A stretch of DNA of 64,000 nt from Caldilineaceae bacterium (GCA_020634755.1 JACKBC010000006.1:1-64000), one strand, 5' to 3'. Positions 1-9,114 are shown, counted from the stretch's first letter. Program-made: numbers and translations. Notes: generated by a model from the sequence alone, not told the origin.

Positions 1-2223
1 CGTTCGTTGGCGCGCACATCTGGCATTGCCCAAACCGAGGCGCGCGGCTTTGTCAATGTACGCATTCAGAGCGCATCCGGCGGGTGGGAAAATTTACAGC
101 TCGAAGTCATCGACGATTTTAACGCCATCCGCATCAACAAGATTTTTCCCATCGCGGGCGCGTGGCCACCTGCCAAACAGCAGGTGCTATTGGAGCGCTC
201 TTCAGCCGCTGAACTCAATATCCCACTGGGCGATACGTTCACCGTGCAGACGCGCAGTGCCGAACTTCACACTCTAATTATTGGGGGCGTTGTCCATGAT
301 ATCAACCAGACGCCCAAGACGTTTTCGGGCGAGTATAAAGGCTATATTATTCGAGAGACGGCCAAGACGCTGGGCTTTGATCGCGAACTGGACGTGCTCT
401 ATTTTACTGTAAGCGAACGGCCGCTGGAGCGCGACTATATTTTGGACCGACTCGATGCGTTGAAGGCAAAGTTGGAGCGTAGCGGACGGGCCATCAATGG
501 CCGCTTTGTGCCGGAGCCAGGCAAACATTGGGCGGATGATGAAGTGACATCCATGCTCTATCTGCTGAGCGCGCTTGGATTCCTTTCGCTTTTCCTCAGC
601 GGCTTCTTGGTGGTCAACACCATGTCATCGTTGCTAACCCAACAGGTGCAGCAAATCGGTATCATGAAAACCGTGGGCGCGCGGATGCGGCAGCTCGCTG
701 GCGTCTATTTGGGCACGGTTGTGATTTACGGTGGTTTATCGTTGCTGGTCGCTGCGCCGGTGGGCGCATTAGGCGCGCTGGGACTCACGCGTTACATTGC
801 CAGCCTGTTGAATTTCGACGTGGGCGGCTTTGAGATTCCGCCGCAAGCGTTGCTTCAAGAGGCAGCCATTGCGCTGCTCACGCCCGTTTTGGCCGCGCTC
901 TACCCAGTGATTGCCGGCACGCGCATTACGGCGCGCGAGGCGATCAGCAGCTATGGGCTGGGCAAAGGGCAGTTTGGCCGCAGCTTTATCGATCTGCTAT
1001 TGCGGCGCATTCAGCATCTGCCGCGGCCTACCATGCTGTCGCTGCGCAACACGTTTCGGCGCAAGGGGCGGCTGGCGCTGGTGCTCACCACGTTGACGTT
1101 GGCCAGCGCCATTTTCATTTCGGTGCTCAGCGTGCAGGCTTCGTTACTGCGCACGCTAGACGATGCGTTGCGCTACTGGAAATATGATGTACGGCTTAAC
1201 TTCACGCGTTCATATCGGGTCGAACAGTTGCAACAGATTGCGCTGGAGACGCCGGGCGTGTTGCGTGCAGAAGGCTGGGGCTTTGCCGACACAGTGCGCA
1301 TGCGTACACCTGATGAGCAGGGCAATGACGTTTTGATGATTGCGCCGCCCGAAGATACGCAGATGATCGATCCCATCCTGCTAGAAGGGCGCTGGCTGCT
1401 GCCTGAAGATACGCAGGCGGTGGTGATGAACACCGACTTGCTCAGCGATGAGCCCGATTTGCGCGTGGGTGGCATGGTTACGCTGCGGTTTGATGGCCGC
1501 GATAGCGAGTGGCGCATTGTGGGGTTGATCAAGCAGCCGCTTGCCGGTCGCTTTGTATATGTAAATTATCCCACTTTTGGCCGTACTGTGCATCAAGTGG
1601 ATAAGGTGAACAATTTGCGCGTAACCATTGATCCGTTGGCGGCTGGTTTGGCGGACGATGAGGTTGATGAATTACAGGTGGGGGATGCACAATCGGCGGC
1701 CTGGCAAACCGAAATGGCGAGGCGTCTGGAAGAACGCTTTAAGGATGCAGGCATCGAAGTTAGCTTTGTACGCACCACGGCCCAAGAGCGCATTGAAACC
1801 GAAAATTCGCTCAACATCCTGGTTGTTTTTTTGCTGATCATGGCCGCGCTGTTGGCCGTCGTGGGCGGGCTGGGGCTCATGGGAACTATGAGCATCAATG
1901 TACTAGAACGCACGCGCGAAGTGGGCGTTATGCGCGCCATTGGGGCCTCTAATGGCGCGGTGCTGCGCATAGTAATCAGCGAGGGGTTGTTGATTGGTAC
2001 GCTGAGCTGGCTAGTGGGTGGGCTGCTTTCATTGCCACTTGGCAAAGTCTTGAGCGATCAGGTGGGCAATCTCTTTTTGGGCGCACCGGCCAGCTATACA
2101 TTTTCGGTATGGGGCGCCATACTGTGGCTGCTGCTTGTGCTGCTTTTGGCCACGCTGGCCAGCTTTCTGCCAGCCTGGAATGCCGCGCGGCTTACGGTAC
2201 GCGACACATTGGCGTATCAATGA
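1..2223 (+). CDS. ABC transporter permease, FtsX/MacB type (5' end cut by window edge)
   Basis: Integral membrane permease of a MacB/FtsX-type (type VII) ABC exporter. The frame is open to base 1, so the true start lies outside; the first internal start codon is TTG at 7. Counting from there, hydrophobic segments lie near residues 183-207, 233-258, 285-303, 358-380, 603-628, 656-680 and 698-722. This is two FtsX-like modules with large extracytoplasmic loops between them. Both modules carry the typical motif after the first helix (QIGIMKTVGA near 218, REVGVMRAIGA near 640). Such proteins move lipoproteins, peptides or hydrophobic molecules, or do mechanical work at the envelope; the substrate is not visible. 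The ATPase partner is not in the window and is probably upstream. The family call is firm. Confidence 0.9.
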   Translation, partial: RSLARTSGIAQTEARGFVNVRIQSASGGWENLQLEVIDDFNAIRINKIFPIAGAWPPAKQQVLLERSSAAELNIPLGDTFTVQTRSAELHTLIIGGVVHDINQTPKTFSGEYKGYIIRETAKTLGFDRELDVLYFTVSERPLERDYILDRLDALKAKLERSGRAINGRFVPEPGKHWADDEVTSMLYLLSALGFLSLFLSGFLVVNTMSSLLTQQVQQIGIMKTVGARMRQLAGVYLGTVVIYGGLSLLVAAPVGALGALGLTRYIASLLNFDVGGFEIPPQALLQEAAIALLTPVLAALYPVIAGTRITAREAISSYGLGKGQFGRSFIDLLLRRIQHLPRPTMLSLRNTFRRKGRLALVLTTLTLASAIFISVLSVQASLLRTLDDALRYWKYDVRLNFTRSYRVEQLQQIALETPGVLRAEGWGFADTVRMRTPDEQGNDVLMIAPPEDTQMIDPILLEGRWLLPEDTQAVVMNTDLLSDEPDLRVGGMVTLRFDGRDSEWRIVGLIKQPLAGRFVYVNYPTFGRTVHQVDKVNNLRVTIDPLAAGLADDEVDELQVGDAQSAAWQTEMARRLEERFKDAGIEVSFVRTTAQERIETENSLNILVVFLLIMAALLAVVGGLGLMGTMSINVLERTREVGVMRAIGASNGAVLRIVISEGLLIGTLSWLVGGLLSLPLGKVLSDQVGNLFLGAPASYTFSVWGAILWLLLVLLLATLASFLPAWNAARLTVRDTLAYQ

Positions 2224-2237
2224 TACTGCTGTATTGC

Positions 2238-2279
2238 TTATTGCTGTACTGCTCACTGGGGGACAACATACAGCAATAA
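2238..2279. terminator. Hairpin between convergent genes
   Basis: An 11-bp perfect inverted repeat, TTATTGCTGTA (2238-2248) and its complement (2269-2279), with a 20-nt loop. It lies between the ends of the ABC permease and the convergent sugar transferase. It has no clear T-run, so a termination role is only inferred. Confidence 0.35.
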
Positions 2280-2289
2280 CCAATATCTG

Positions 2290-3837
2290 CTAATAGGCCC
2301 CTTTGGCGCGCAGAACCGCTGGGATTGAGCGCAAGATAATCGATAAATCGAGCAGCAAGCTCCAATTCTCTACGTAATAAATATCCAGCAGCACCATTTC
2401 ATCAAAGGTTAGGTCGCTGCGTCCGCTGACTTGCCAAAGGCCAGTAATGCCGGGGCTGGCGGAAAGGCGTTTTTTGTGCCACTCTTCATATTGATCCACT
2501 TCGCTGGGCAGATTGGGACGCGGACCCACTAAGCTCATATCGCCAAGGAGCACGTTGATAAATTGCGGCAGTTCATCCAGACTGTAGCGGCGCAGAAAAC
2601 GTCCCACGCGGGTCAGGCGGGGATCATCGCGCACTTTAAACAGAGGGCCGGTGGCTTCGTTGAGATCCGAAATGTGGCGGCGAAGCTGGTCTGCCTGGCT
2701 AACCATAGAGCGGAATTTGAAGCAGCGGAACGGGCGACCATTGCGCCCAATGCGCGTTTGGATATAGATCACGGGGCCGGGCGAATCGAGGCGGATGGCA
2801 ATGGCAATCAGAATGGCCAATGGTAAACAGAGAACCGCGCCGGACAGCGTGAGTACAATATCGGTGACGCGTTTGAGAAAGAGATTCCAGCCCTGAATGG
2901 TGGCGCTGTTCGTGCTGATGAGCGGAATGCCGTTGAGCTGTTCTACCTGCATTTGGTTGCGGGTGAGGTGGAACAGGTCGGGGACGACTTGGGCAAAGAC
3001 GCCTGCTTGATTGCACACGCGCAACAATCGCTGCGCCGTGCGATGGCTTTGCCAAGGCAAGCAGATGATGACGCGCTGGATATTTTGCGTTGCTAAAAGA
3101 GATTCCAGATTGTCGATTTCGCCCAGCGCGCGAAAGCGTCCAATGTCCGTGTGGCCTTTGTGGGGATTATCGTCTAAAAAGCCGATGAGCTGATAGCCCA
3201 GCTCTGGTTGGGCGGCAATGTTGCGCATTACCATGCGGCCAACGTCCCCTGCACCCACCAGCACGGTGCGCTCCACGGCCACCCCATAGCGCCGCAGCCG
3301 ATTGAGCGTCAGTAAAATGGCCAGCCGGCTGAAGCCTAAGATAACCGTAATAAAGATGGCAATGTAGAGGAAGATCAGACGGCTATTGAGCAGCGGACGG
3401 AAAAAGAGCGAGATGGTGATCACCATCATAATGCTGGCCGTGGTGGCGGTGGCAATATCGTATGTCTGTTCAAATAGGCCACGCGTCCGCTTGTACGGGT
3501 AGACATTAGAGAGCCGATAGGCCACCACACAGATAGCGGCCAGCGCCATTGCTACCGGCAGATAGGCTGAAAAGGCAATCTCTGATGCTGGGTCCACAAC
3601 GCGGAACCACTGGAGATTATAGCGCACAAAATAAGCCAAAATGCAGGCCAGCAAAATCAGCGCTACGTCGGACATCACCAGAATATATTTCCACCATTTT
3701 GCATCTATACTCTTAATGTATTCTACCATTTTGTTCGTCGAGTGCGGTAGATGCTGCCCTAAGGTCGCCAGGGGGGCGGTTCGTTTGTCTGCCGGAAATT
3801 CCGGCGTTTTAAAATCAACTTGATTTACAGTTGCCAT
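2290..3837 (-). CDS. Exopolysaccharide undecaprenyl-phosphate sugar phosphotransferase (WcaJ/WbaP-like)
   Basis: Transfers a sugar 1-phosphate from a nucleotide sugar to undecaprenyl phosphate, the first membrane step of a surface polysaccharide. The N-terminal half has four helices (about 48-75, 89-112, 130-146, 154-176). A Rossmann-like domain with VLVGAGDVG follows near 190-250. Then come a re-entrant/fifth hydrophobic segment (about 323-349) and the C-terminal catalytic domain with KFRSM, LRRYSLDELPQ, GDMSLVGPRP and PGITGLWQVSGR. The 515-aa length and domain order are typical of the polyisoprenyl-phosphate hexose-1-phosphate transferase family. Two GT4 genes follow upstream in coordinates on the same strand, fitting a polysaccharide locus. 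No polymerase or flippase is seen nearby. The donor sugar cannot be predicted. Confidence 0.93.
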   Translation of the reverse strand: MATVNQVDFKTPEFPADKRTAPLATLGQHLPHSTNKMVEYIKSIDAKWWKYILVMSDVALILLACILAYFVRYNLQWFRVVDPASEIAFSAYLPVAMALAAICVVAYRLSNVYPYKRTRGLFEQTYDIATATTASIMMVITISLFFRPLLNSRLIFLYIAIFITVILGFSRLAILLTLNRLRRYGVAVERTVLVGAGDVGRMVMRNIAAQPELGYQLIGFLDDNPHKGHTDIGRFRALGEIDNLESLLATQNIQRVIICLPWQSHRTAQRLLRVCNQAGVFAQVVPDLFHLTRNQMQVEQLNGIPLISTNSATIQGWNLFLKRVTDIVLTLSGAVLCLPLAILIAIAIRLDSPGPVIYIQTRIGRNGRPFRCFKFRSMVSQADQLRRHISDLNEATGPLFKVRDDPRLTRVGRFLRRYSLDELPQFINVLLGDMSLVGPRPNLPSEVDQYEEWHKKRLSASPGITGLWQVSGRSDLTFDEMVLLDIYYVENWSLLLDLSIILRSIPAVLRAKGAY

Positions 3838-3897
3838 AGTGTGTTTTTATACGGACGCTTAGGAGGTAGAATACCAAATTAAATTTGCAATATCTCA

Positions 3898-3975
3898 CGT
3901 TACGCAGCGACAGCCAGTCTGCTAGAGAGAAACAGGAACGTCGGCGAGCCGACTTTTCTCTAGGCTTGCGTAAGA
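3898..3975. repeat. Family-1 inverted-repeat element, copy a
   Basis: Starts CGTTACGCAGCGACAG and ends TAGGCTTGCGTAAG, giving terminal inverted repeats around TTACGCA / TGCGTAA. It lies between two glycosyl-transfer genes. A lone half-end, TTTACGCAAGCTTAA, lies just beyond at about 4022-4036. Confidence 0.7.
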
Positions 3976-4052
3976 TAAGGTAAAAGAAAAAGTAGACGAT
4001 TTGCTGAGCTTTATGTCAGGGTTTACGCAAGCTTAACGAAAACTGTATCGAT

Positions 4053-5252
4053 TTAGCGAATAGATTGATAGACCGCCAGCGTTTCCAAAGCGGTGCGCTG
4101 CCACGAAAATGCGCTAGCTTGATGCAACCCACCTTGGGCCAAGGCCGATCGTAACTCGGCATTCTCCACCAACTGGGCAATGTGGCGACTCAGGCCTTCT
4201 ACATCATCCGCGGCGTGCGTCAGCGCATGCTTGCCCACGATTTCTAATAAGCTGGACGCCTGGCTGCAAATCACCGGCGTGCCGCAGGCCATGGCTTCCA
4301 GCACGGGCAGCCCAAAGCCCTCAAACAGCGTGGGATAGACAAAGGCATGCGCGGCTTGATACCAATTGGGCAGCTCTTCATCGGGCAGAAAGCCGGGAAA
4401 GAGCACCTGTTCTGTAATGCGCAGGCGATTTACCTCAGCGAAAATTTGTTCATAAAACCAACCTTTGGCCCCGCCAATTACCAACTTCACATCCTGATCG
4501 GCGCCATGGGCGCCATCCCGCCAGCGGGCAAATGCCTGGATGAGCAGCGGCAAATTCTTGCGCGGCTCCAGCGTGCCTACATACAGTAGAAAGCGGTCGG
4601 GCAAGCCGTGCTGCCGTCGGAACTGGGCAATCTGGCCCGGGTCTCCAGGCTGAAAACGTTCATCCACGCCGTTGTGGATCACGCAAATCTTGCGATGGTC
4701 CAGGCCAAAATAGTGCATGAGATCATCGGCCGTTTGCTGGCTGACGGCAATGACCTGCCGTGCTTTATCTACGCTGCGCCGGCACAATGCCGCCAAATAA
4801 CGTCGCTTAAACGCCGGCAGCACTTGGGGCATGCGTAGAAAGCTTAAATCATGAACGGTCACCACGCCCGGCGTGGGGCCAGAGAGCGGCAGCACATTGA
4901 CCAGCCCATGTACTAGATCGGCCTCTATTTGCGCCAGCCGTCTGGGCAGGCAGAATTGCTCCCACCCAATACGTATAAGCGGCCTTTGTACGGGCAGAGC
5001 GGTCGGCTCCAATCCTACATGCATGACCGCCTTTTTACCGGTGACAGGGCTTACAAATGGCTGTTGATTGGCCAGATCGGCAGCAACCAGCGCCGCGGCA
5101 GACGCCGGTACAAACGCCGTAAAGCGTATATTTTCAGCGCCATCGGCGGCGTTATTTAGCGCTCGCAAAAGGTGGTAGCTGTATTTGCTGACGCCAGCCG
5201 CGCGATAACTGGCTTCAGCGCTAAGCAGTTGCGCGTTTAGGGCCACGTGCAT
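4053..5252 (-). CDS. Glycosyltransferase family 4 (mannosyltransferase-like)
   Basis: GT-B fold retaining glycosyltransferase. The N-terminal acceptor domain opens MHVALNAQLL and contains a glycine-rich AGVSKYSYHLL segment (about 19-30). The C-terminal donor domain has LLYVGTLEPRKNLPLLIQAF near 229-248 and the EX7E signature FEGFGLPVLEAMACGTP near 325-342, diagnostic of GT4. The 399-aa length is normal. It probably adds a sugar (mannose-like by similarity of the N-terminal pattern) to the lipid-linked polysaccharide started by the neighbouring phosphotransferase. The first codon ATG lies only about 27 bp from repeat family 3 in the spacer. Donor and acceptor are unknown. Confidence 0.92.
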   Translation of the reverse strand: MHVALNAQLLSAEASYRAAGVSKYSYHLLRALNNAADGAENIRFTAFVPASAAALVAADLANQQPFVSPVTGKKAVMHVGLEPTALPVQRPLIRIGWEQFCLPRRLAQIEADLVHGLVNVLPLSGPTPGVVTVHDLSFLRMPQVLPAFKRRYLAALCRRSVDKARQVIAVSQQTADDLMHYFGLDHRKICVIHNGVDERFQPGDPGQIAQFRRQHGLPDRFLLYVGTLEPRKNLPLLIQAFARWRDGAHGADQDVKLVIGGAKGWFYEQIFAEVNRLRITEQVLFPGFLPDEELPNWYQAAHAFVYPTLFEGFGLPVLEAMACGTPVICSQASSLLEIVGKHALTHAADDVEGLSRHIAQLVENAELRSALAQGGLHQASAFSWQRTALETLAVYQSIR

Positions 5253-5278
5253 TACAACCGACTGTCCATTATTTGCTC

Positions 5279-5355
5279 GTAACTATCCAGTCGGCGCCTG
5301 TCGAAGGCATAGGCGGGCTTCGACAAGCTCGGCCCACCAGTGTCTGAATAGTTAC
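5279..5355. repeat. Family-3 inverted-repeat element, copy 1
   Basis: Ends GTAACTATCCAG (5279-5290) and CTGAATAGTTAC (5344-5355) are inverted repeats. The interior has CTGTCGAAGGC and GGGCTTCGACAAGCTC, themselves complementary. The right end supplies the TAA stop codon (5352-5354, minus strand) of the adjacent glycosyltransferase. Confidence 0.75.
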
Positions 5356-6458
5356 ATTTGCTCATAAACTTGCACCGTCTTTTGGGCCACCTGCCGCATG
5401 GTGAAGTGAGCCAATACCCGTTGGCGGCCGGTCTCTGCCAGAGCAGCGCGTTTGGCAGGTGCGTCCAGCAATTCCTGCAAGCACTGCTGCAAGGCATGGA
5501 CGTCACCCTCTGGAAAGATGCAGCCGGCGTTGCCAATGACATTGGGAATCTCACCACTGTTGCTGCCCACCACGGTAACGCCGCAGGCCATGGCTTCGAT
5601 GAGCACGCGGCCAAATTGCTCTTTCCAGTTGGCGGTGGTGCGGCTGGGCAGCACAAACACATCCAACTGTTGATAGAATTTTGGCATTTCCAAGCTGTCC
5701 AAGCGGGCACGAAAGTCTACTTTGTCGGCAATGCCTAGCGCAACGGTAAGGTCACGCAAAGCCTGCTCTTGGGCGCCGCTACCCACAATGTGCAGCCGCC
5801 AATCGCCCTTTAGCAGGGTGCAAGCTTGCAACAAAAGATCGATTCCTTTTTCCGCTAAAAGGCCTCCAGCATAGCCGATGCGCAGCGGATTGGGCAAATT
5901 ATCAGCGTGATCAGGTTGGCGTTGACCCGGTCGAAACAGGTTGGGATCGACGCCAAATTGGGGGATGATGGAGAGGGCGCCACTGTACCCTTTGCGCTCT
6001 AAAACGGCTGCCGCTTCCGTATTGCCGACAATGGCGTGACGCGCCCATTGATAATTGTTCTGCTCCATCCAGCGAAACGGGGGGGGATATTGTCGATAAA
6101 TATTTTGCCAGCTAAAAAACAGCGACGGAATGGCCAATCGATGTGCTGCGCGCAGCGCCAACCAAGTGGCCAGATTGTATGGCTCCTCGTCCATATGCAG
6201 CAGGTCGGGCCGTAGCTGGGCTAACCGTTGCGCCAACCCGGGATAGAAGTACAGATGAAAGTGGCCATTCAGGCGCACGGGAGCCACAATAAGTTCATAC
6301 CCTTGGGCCGTCTGTTTGCCAACTTGCTGCGCCCCCCGGCTATCATGCCAGCTTGGTGGTACAATCACCGTTAGATTGACCCCCAGCGCAGCAATTTCCA
6401 CCGCCTTGCGCCGATACGCTTCTGTGACCAGCGCCTTGCTTACCATGACTACTTTCAT
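5352..6458 (-). CDS. Glycosyltransferase family 4
   Basis: Second GT4 enzyme of the polysaccharide locus, 368 aa, predicted cytoplasmic or membrane-peripheral. The donor-binding half shows LRIGYAGGLLAEKGIDLLL near 191-209. The catalytic EX7E region is EQFGRVLIEAMACGVTVVGS near 286-305, followed by GEIPNVIGNAG. The N-terminus KVVMVSKALVTEAYRRKAVEIA fits a GT-B acceptor domain. No Shine-Dalgarno sequence is obvious; the leader is AT-rich. The stop codon lies inside repeat family 3, so the extreme C-terminus may have been set by that insertion. The sugar is unknown. Confidence 0.92.
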   Translation of the reverse strand: MKVVMVSKALVTEAYRRKAVEIAALGVNLTVIVPPSWHDSRGAQQVGKQTAQGYELIVAPVRLNGHFHLYFYPGLAQRLAQLRPDLLHMDEEPYNLATWLALRAAHRLAIPSLFFSWQNIYRQYPPPFRWMEQNNYQWARHAIVGNTEAAAVLERKGYSGALSIIPQFGVDPNLFRPGQRQPDHADNLPNPLRIGYAGGLLAEKGIDLLLQACTLLKGDWRLHIVGSGAQEQALRDLTVALGIADKVDFRARLDSLEMPKFYQQLDVFVLPSRTTANWKEQFGRVLIEAMACGVTVVGSNSGEIPNVIGNAGCIFPEGDVHALQQCLQELLDAPAKRAALAETGRQRVLAHFTMRQVAQKTVQVYEQM

Positions 6459-6486
6459 TTATATGTTTATTTATATGCCGCGCACA

Positions 6487-6699
6487 TTACCCGCGCGTCC
6501 GGTCAATTGCGAGCCGCAGATTATATTCTTGAGACCGGAGTGCTTCCAGCTTGCTCTCCAGCCTAGCCATTTGGCGCTGCTGGGCGCGCGTCAATGCCGC
6601 TGATGCCGTCTGCTGATGCAACTGCGCTAATTCACGTTGGGCATGTTCAATTTGGCGGCGCGTCTGATTTTTGCGCTCAATGAGCTGAGATTGGTCCAT
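6487..6699 (-). CDS. Small coiled-coil protein, unknown function
   Basis: Product of about 70 aa from ATG at 6699 (MDQSQLIERKNQ). It is almost entirely charged and glutamine-rich helix with heptad-like spacing, so a short coiled coil is likely. The frame stays open 34 codons upstream, but that stretch lies inside a family-1 repeat element and reads as non-coding, so I chose 6699. It sits between tatC and a glycosyltransferase gene on the same strand, 28 bp before the latter. I do not recognise a family. Confidence 0.55.
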   Translation of the reverse strand: MDQSQLIERKNQTRRQIEHAQRELAQLHQQTASAALTRAQQRQMARLESKLEALRSQEYNLRLAIDRTRG

Positions 6700-6724
6700 G
6701 TTGTTTCTACGGTCTACTCTCACA

Positions 6725-6804
6725 GGACTTGCGCAAGCCCAGTGTAAAATCGCCTGGTCAGCTATGTTGCTTGCCTTGGGCAATGCACTGGCGCTGCGCA
6801 AATC
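6725..6804. repeat. Family-1 inverted-repeat element, copy b
   Basis: Reads GGACTTGCGCAAGCCCAGTG at the left and GCGCTGCGCAAATC at the right. On the minus strand it aligns with other copies: CAGCGCCAGTGCATTGCCCA at one end and GATTTTACACTGGGCTTG at the other. It lies directly downstream of tatC. Confidence 0.75.
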
Positions 6805-6809
6805 GTGAG

Positions 6810-7601
6810 CTATTCTAAGTCGTCCGAGAAATTACGTGGGTCGCGTGGTCGATAAAGCAGGTAGGCCAGACCGACGCTCATCATATATAGCACAAAGAGA
6901 GGGCCCATGACAATCGCCATATTCACTGGGTCGATAGTCGGCGTAATGGCGGCGGCCAGAATGGCGATCACCACAATGGCGTGACGCCAAAAACGCAAGA
7001 GGGCGGGGCCACTCACCAGCCCAATGCGGGCCAGGAAGCTGAAAACAAGCGGAGTTTCAAAGGAAACGGCGATCCAAAACACAATGCGCGTTACCAACGA
7101 GATATAGCGGTCAACCGCCCAATCTGCTTTGATGACGTCTTGGGGACCGCTTAAAAAGGTTTGCAAAAAGCCTACGGCCACGGGCAGCATCACAAAAAAT
7201 GCAAACGCCGCCCCGGCCAGAAAGAGCAACATAATGGCGGGCAATAGCATCAGAAGCGCTCGCTTCTCGTGTGGATATAGCCCGGGCGCTACGTAGGCAA
7301 TCAGATGATAAGCAATAATGGGGATGGCAATGGCCGTGCCGGCGGTAAAGCTCACTTTGATAAAAATAAAAATGGTATCGGTGGGGCCCAATGCCTGCAG
7401 CTGGGCCTGATAGCCAGATAGGGGGTAAGCAATGAGGCGAATCAACCAGTTGGAAAACGACATGGCAACCATAGTGCCAAGGGCTACTGCGCCTACGATC
7501 CACATGAGACGATAACGGAGCTCCAACAGATGCTCCATTAAGGTCATTTTGCTTTCGTCAAAGGGATCGATTGGGTCTAAGGAATGGGCGTGCTGGGTCA
7601 T
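6810..7601 (-). CDS. tatC: Sec-independent protein translocase TatC
   Basis: Polytopic inner-membrane core of the twin-arginine translocase; it recognises RR signal peptides and exports folded proteins. At 263 aa it has about six hydrophobic segments. It carries the family N-terminal signature MEHLLELRYRLMW (about 22-34) and the central loop PGLYPHEKRALLMLLP (about 110-125). The start ATG (7599-7601) overlaps the TGA stop of the upstream tatB gene (ATGA), so the two are co-translated. The short tail RDPRNFSDDLE is charged and cytosolic. Identification is firm. Confidence 0.97.
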   Translation of the reverse strand: MTQHAHSLDPIDPFDESKMTLMEHLLELRYRLMWIVGAVALGTMVAMSFSNWLIRLIAYPLSGYQAQLQALGPTDTIFIFIKVSFTAGTAIAIPIIAYHLIAYVAPGLYPHEKRALLMLLPAIMLLFLAGAAFAFFVMLPVAVGFLQTFLSGPQDVIKADWAVDRYISLVTRIVFWIAVSFETPLVFSFLARIGLVSGPALLRFWRHAIVVIAILAAAITPTIDPVNMAIVMGPLFVLYMMSVGLAYLLYRPRDPRNFSDDLE

Positions 7602-8515
7602 GCCTGCTTCTCCGCAGTGACGGCATCATTCGTGGCGGCATCATTGGGGACAGCGTCATTTGACACCGCATCACGCGTGACGGCGTCTGGCTCTGCTGAT
7701 GCGGATGAGGCAGCGTCTACCTGAACGCTATCCACACCATTGGTGCTTTGTGAACTGGCTGTGGCTGGCGACGATGTTGCCGGTGCAGAGAGCACTTTGG
7801 CGGTTGATGTATTCCCATTGGGGCCAGCGTCCCGTTCGATAGCATTCATGAGTTCGGGGGGGGCGATGCTATTTTCGGTTTCTATTTGACCATTTGGGGA
7901 GTCAGCACCGACGTTTTGAGCGGGCACAGTTGCCGGCGTCGTTGCCGAAGCGCCCGCTGTGGCATCTGTCGATTGCGCTTGAGCCTTTGGTGTTTGGTCT
8001 GGTTGAGCTTCCCCGGCGTTGACCTCTGCGGCTTTGCTCTCTAACGTGTTAACCTCGTCTGCCACAACAGCCTCTTGGACGGCGTCGGCAGTAGATTCTG
8101 GAGTAGCCGCCGTGGACGCTGTATTGGCGGCGGTCGCTGCCGCAGCAGTCGTTTGCGGCGTGGTCGTTTTGGCCGTAGTGGATGTCGCCGGTTTGGGCGT
8201 AGCTGGCTTAGCCTTGCTCGCTGTGCTGGTTTTATTTGCGGTGGTCTTGGGCTTTGTGGCCGATTTGGCGGCTGGTTTTTCTTCTGGATCGGGGCGGGTG
8301 GCCTCTTCAAGAATGCGACGCGGATTCATTTCGTCTAAAAAGGCCAGCTCTTCACTAAATTGTGAAGTCAACTCATTGCCAAGGGCGCGCACCTGTTTGA
8401 GAAACTTGGCCACTTCACGAATGGCGCCGGGTAAACGTTCGGGCCCCAGCACAATAAGCGCAATTATGGCAATAAAGAAAAGTTCAGGTAGTCCGATCCC
8501 AAAGATGCTATTCAT
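7598..8515 (-). CDS. tatB: Tat translocase TatA/TatB-family protein with long disordered tail
   Basis: The N-terminus FGIGLPELFFIAIIALIVLG is the single TatA/B transmembrane helix, followed by PERLPGAIREVAKFLKQVR, the hinge and amphipathic helix. The gene overlaps tatC by 4 bp. Length, 305 aa, is well beyond a usual TatA (about 60-90) or TatB (about 100-170). From about residue 75 the protein is low-complexity and rich in Ala, Thr, Pro, Ser and Lys. Near residues 205-235 a more ordered stretch appears, and the end has a degenerate five-residue NDAVx repeat. TatB rather than TatA is inferred from the extended length and the pairing with a single tatC. The function of the tail is unknown. Confidence 0.88.
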   Translation of the reverse strand: MNSIFGIGLPELFFIAIIALIVLGPERLPGAIREVAKFLKQVRALGNELTSQFSEELAFLDEMNPRRILEEATRPDPEEKPAAKSATKPKTTANKTSTASKAKPATPKPATSTTAKTTTPQTTAAAATAANTASTAATPESTADAVQEAVVADEVNTLESKAAEVNAGEAQPDQTPKAQAQSTDATAGASATTPATVPAQNVGADSPNGQIETENSIAPPELMNAIERDAGPNGNTSTAKVLSAPATSSPATASSQSTNGVDSVQVDAASSASAEPDAVTRDAVSNDAVPNDAATNDAVTAEKQA

Positions 8516-8520
8516 AGTGT

Positions 8521-9042
8521 TTAGACCAACTTATTATGTATAGAGTCCAACGCAGCGCCCAATACGCCATTAATAAAGCGCGGACTGCTGTCGCCCCCAA
8601 ATGCCTTGGCCAGCTCTACGGCCTCGTTTATGACCACCTTGGGCGGCGTGTCCGATTTGGCGCTGCCAATCTCAAAAAGAGATAAGCGTAAAATGTTGCG
8701 GTCAATGACAGCTAGCTGTTCCACCGGCCATTCTGGGGCAAATTTGGCAATCACGGCGTTAAGCGACAGCATATTTGTGACGACACCGCTGATCAGCCAG
8801 CGCAAAAATTGCACGCTTTCGGCATCCAATTCATTATCAGCCAAACGCCAGTCTACCACAGTTCCCGGTGCATGGCTGGTTATATCAATCTCAAAGAGCC
8901 CTTGTAGCGCAATCCGTCGCACCAGCCGACGCTGTTCAATATATTGGCGGCGCTTGGCGCGTTCTTCGGCCTTGGCCATACCGCCATTTTTGCGCACCGA
9001 AGCTTCTGCGGCTGTTTGCTGCATTTGCACCTGTTGGCTCAT
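8521..9042 (-). CDS. nusB: Transcription antitermination protein NusB
   Basis: NusB binds boxA RNA with NusE (S10) and supports rRNA antitermination. At 173 aa it is slightly longer than usual because of about 30 extra N-terminal residues (glutamine- and alanine-rich) before the RNA-binding arginine cluster RRLVRRIALQGLFEID. The C-terminal signature is present: DRNILRLSLFEI, PPKVVINEAVELAKAFG and FINGVLGAALD. A GGGGGAT Shine-Dalgarno sequence precedes ATG at 9042. The stop lies 5 bp before tatB, so nusB-tatB-tatC probably form one transcript. Identification is firm. Confidence 0.96.
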   Translation of the reverse strand: MSQQVQMQQTAAEASVRKNGGMAKAEERAKRRQYIEQRRLVRRIALQGLFEIDITSHAPGTVVDWRLADNELDAESVQFLRWLISGVVTNMLSLNAVIAKFAPEWPVEQLAVIDRNILRLSLFEIGSAKSDTPPKVVINEAVELAKAFGGDSSPRFINGVLGAALDSIHNKLV

Positions 9043-9114
9043 CTCGATCCCCCGGAAATTTCAGATTTACGATTCACGCAGAAGCTTGCCATCCGCCTCG
9101 AATGCATAACTCAT

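Noticed and set aside
5252..5710. 152-codon frame overlapping the second glycosyltransferase
   Set aside because: Different frame of the same strand inside a certain GT4 gene; its Cys/Trp/Pro-rich sequence is not protein-like.
8019..8543. Hydrophobic-looking plus-strand frame opposite tatB
   Set aside because: Its valine/alanine runs are the complement of the Thr/Ala-rich tatB tail; overlaps a certain gene.
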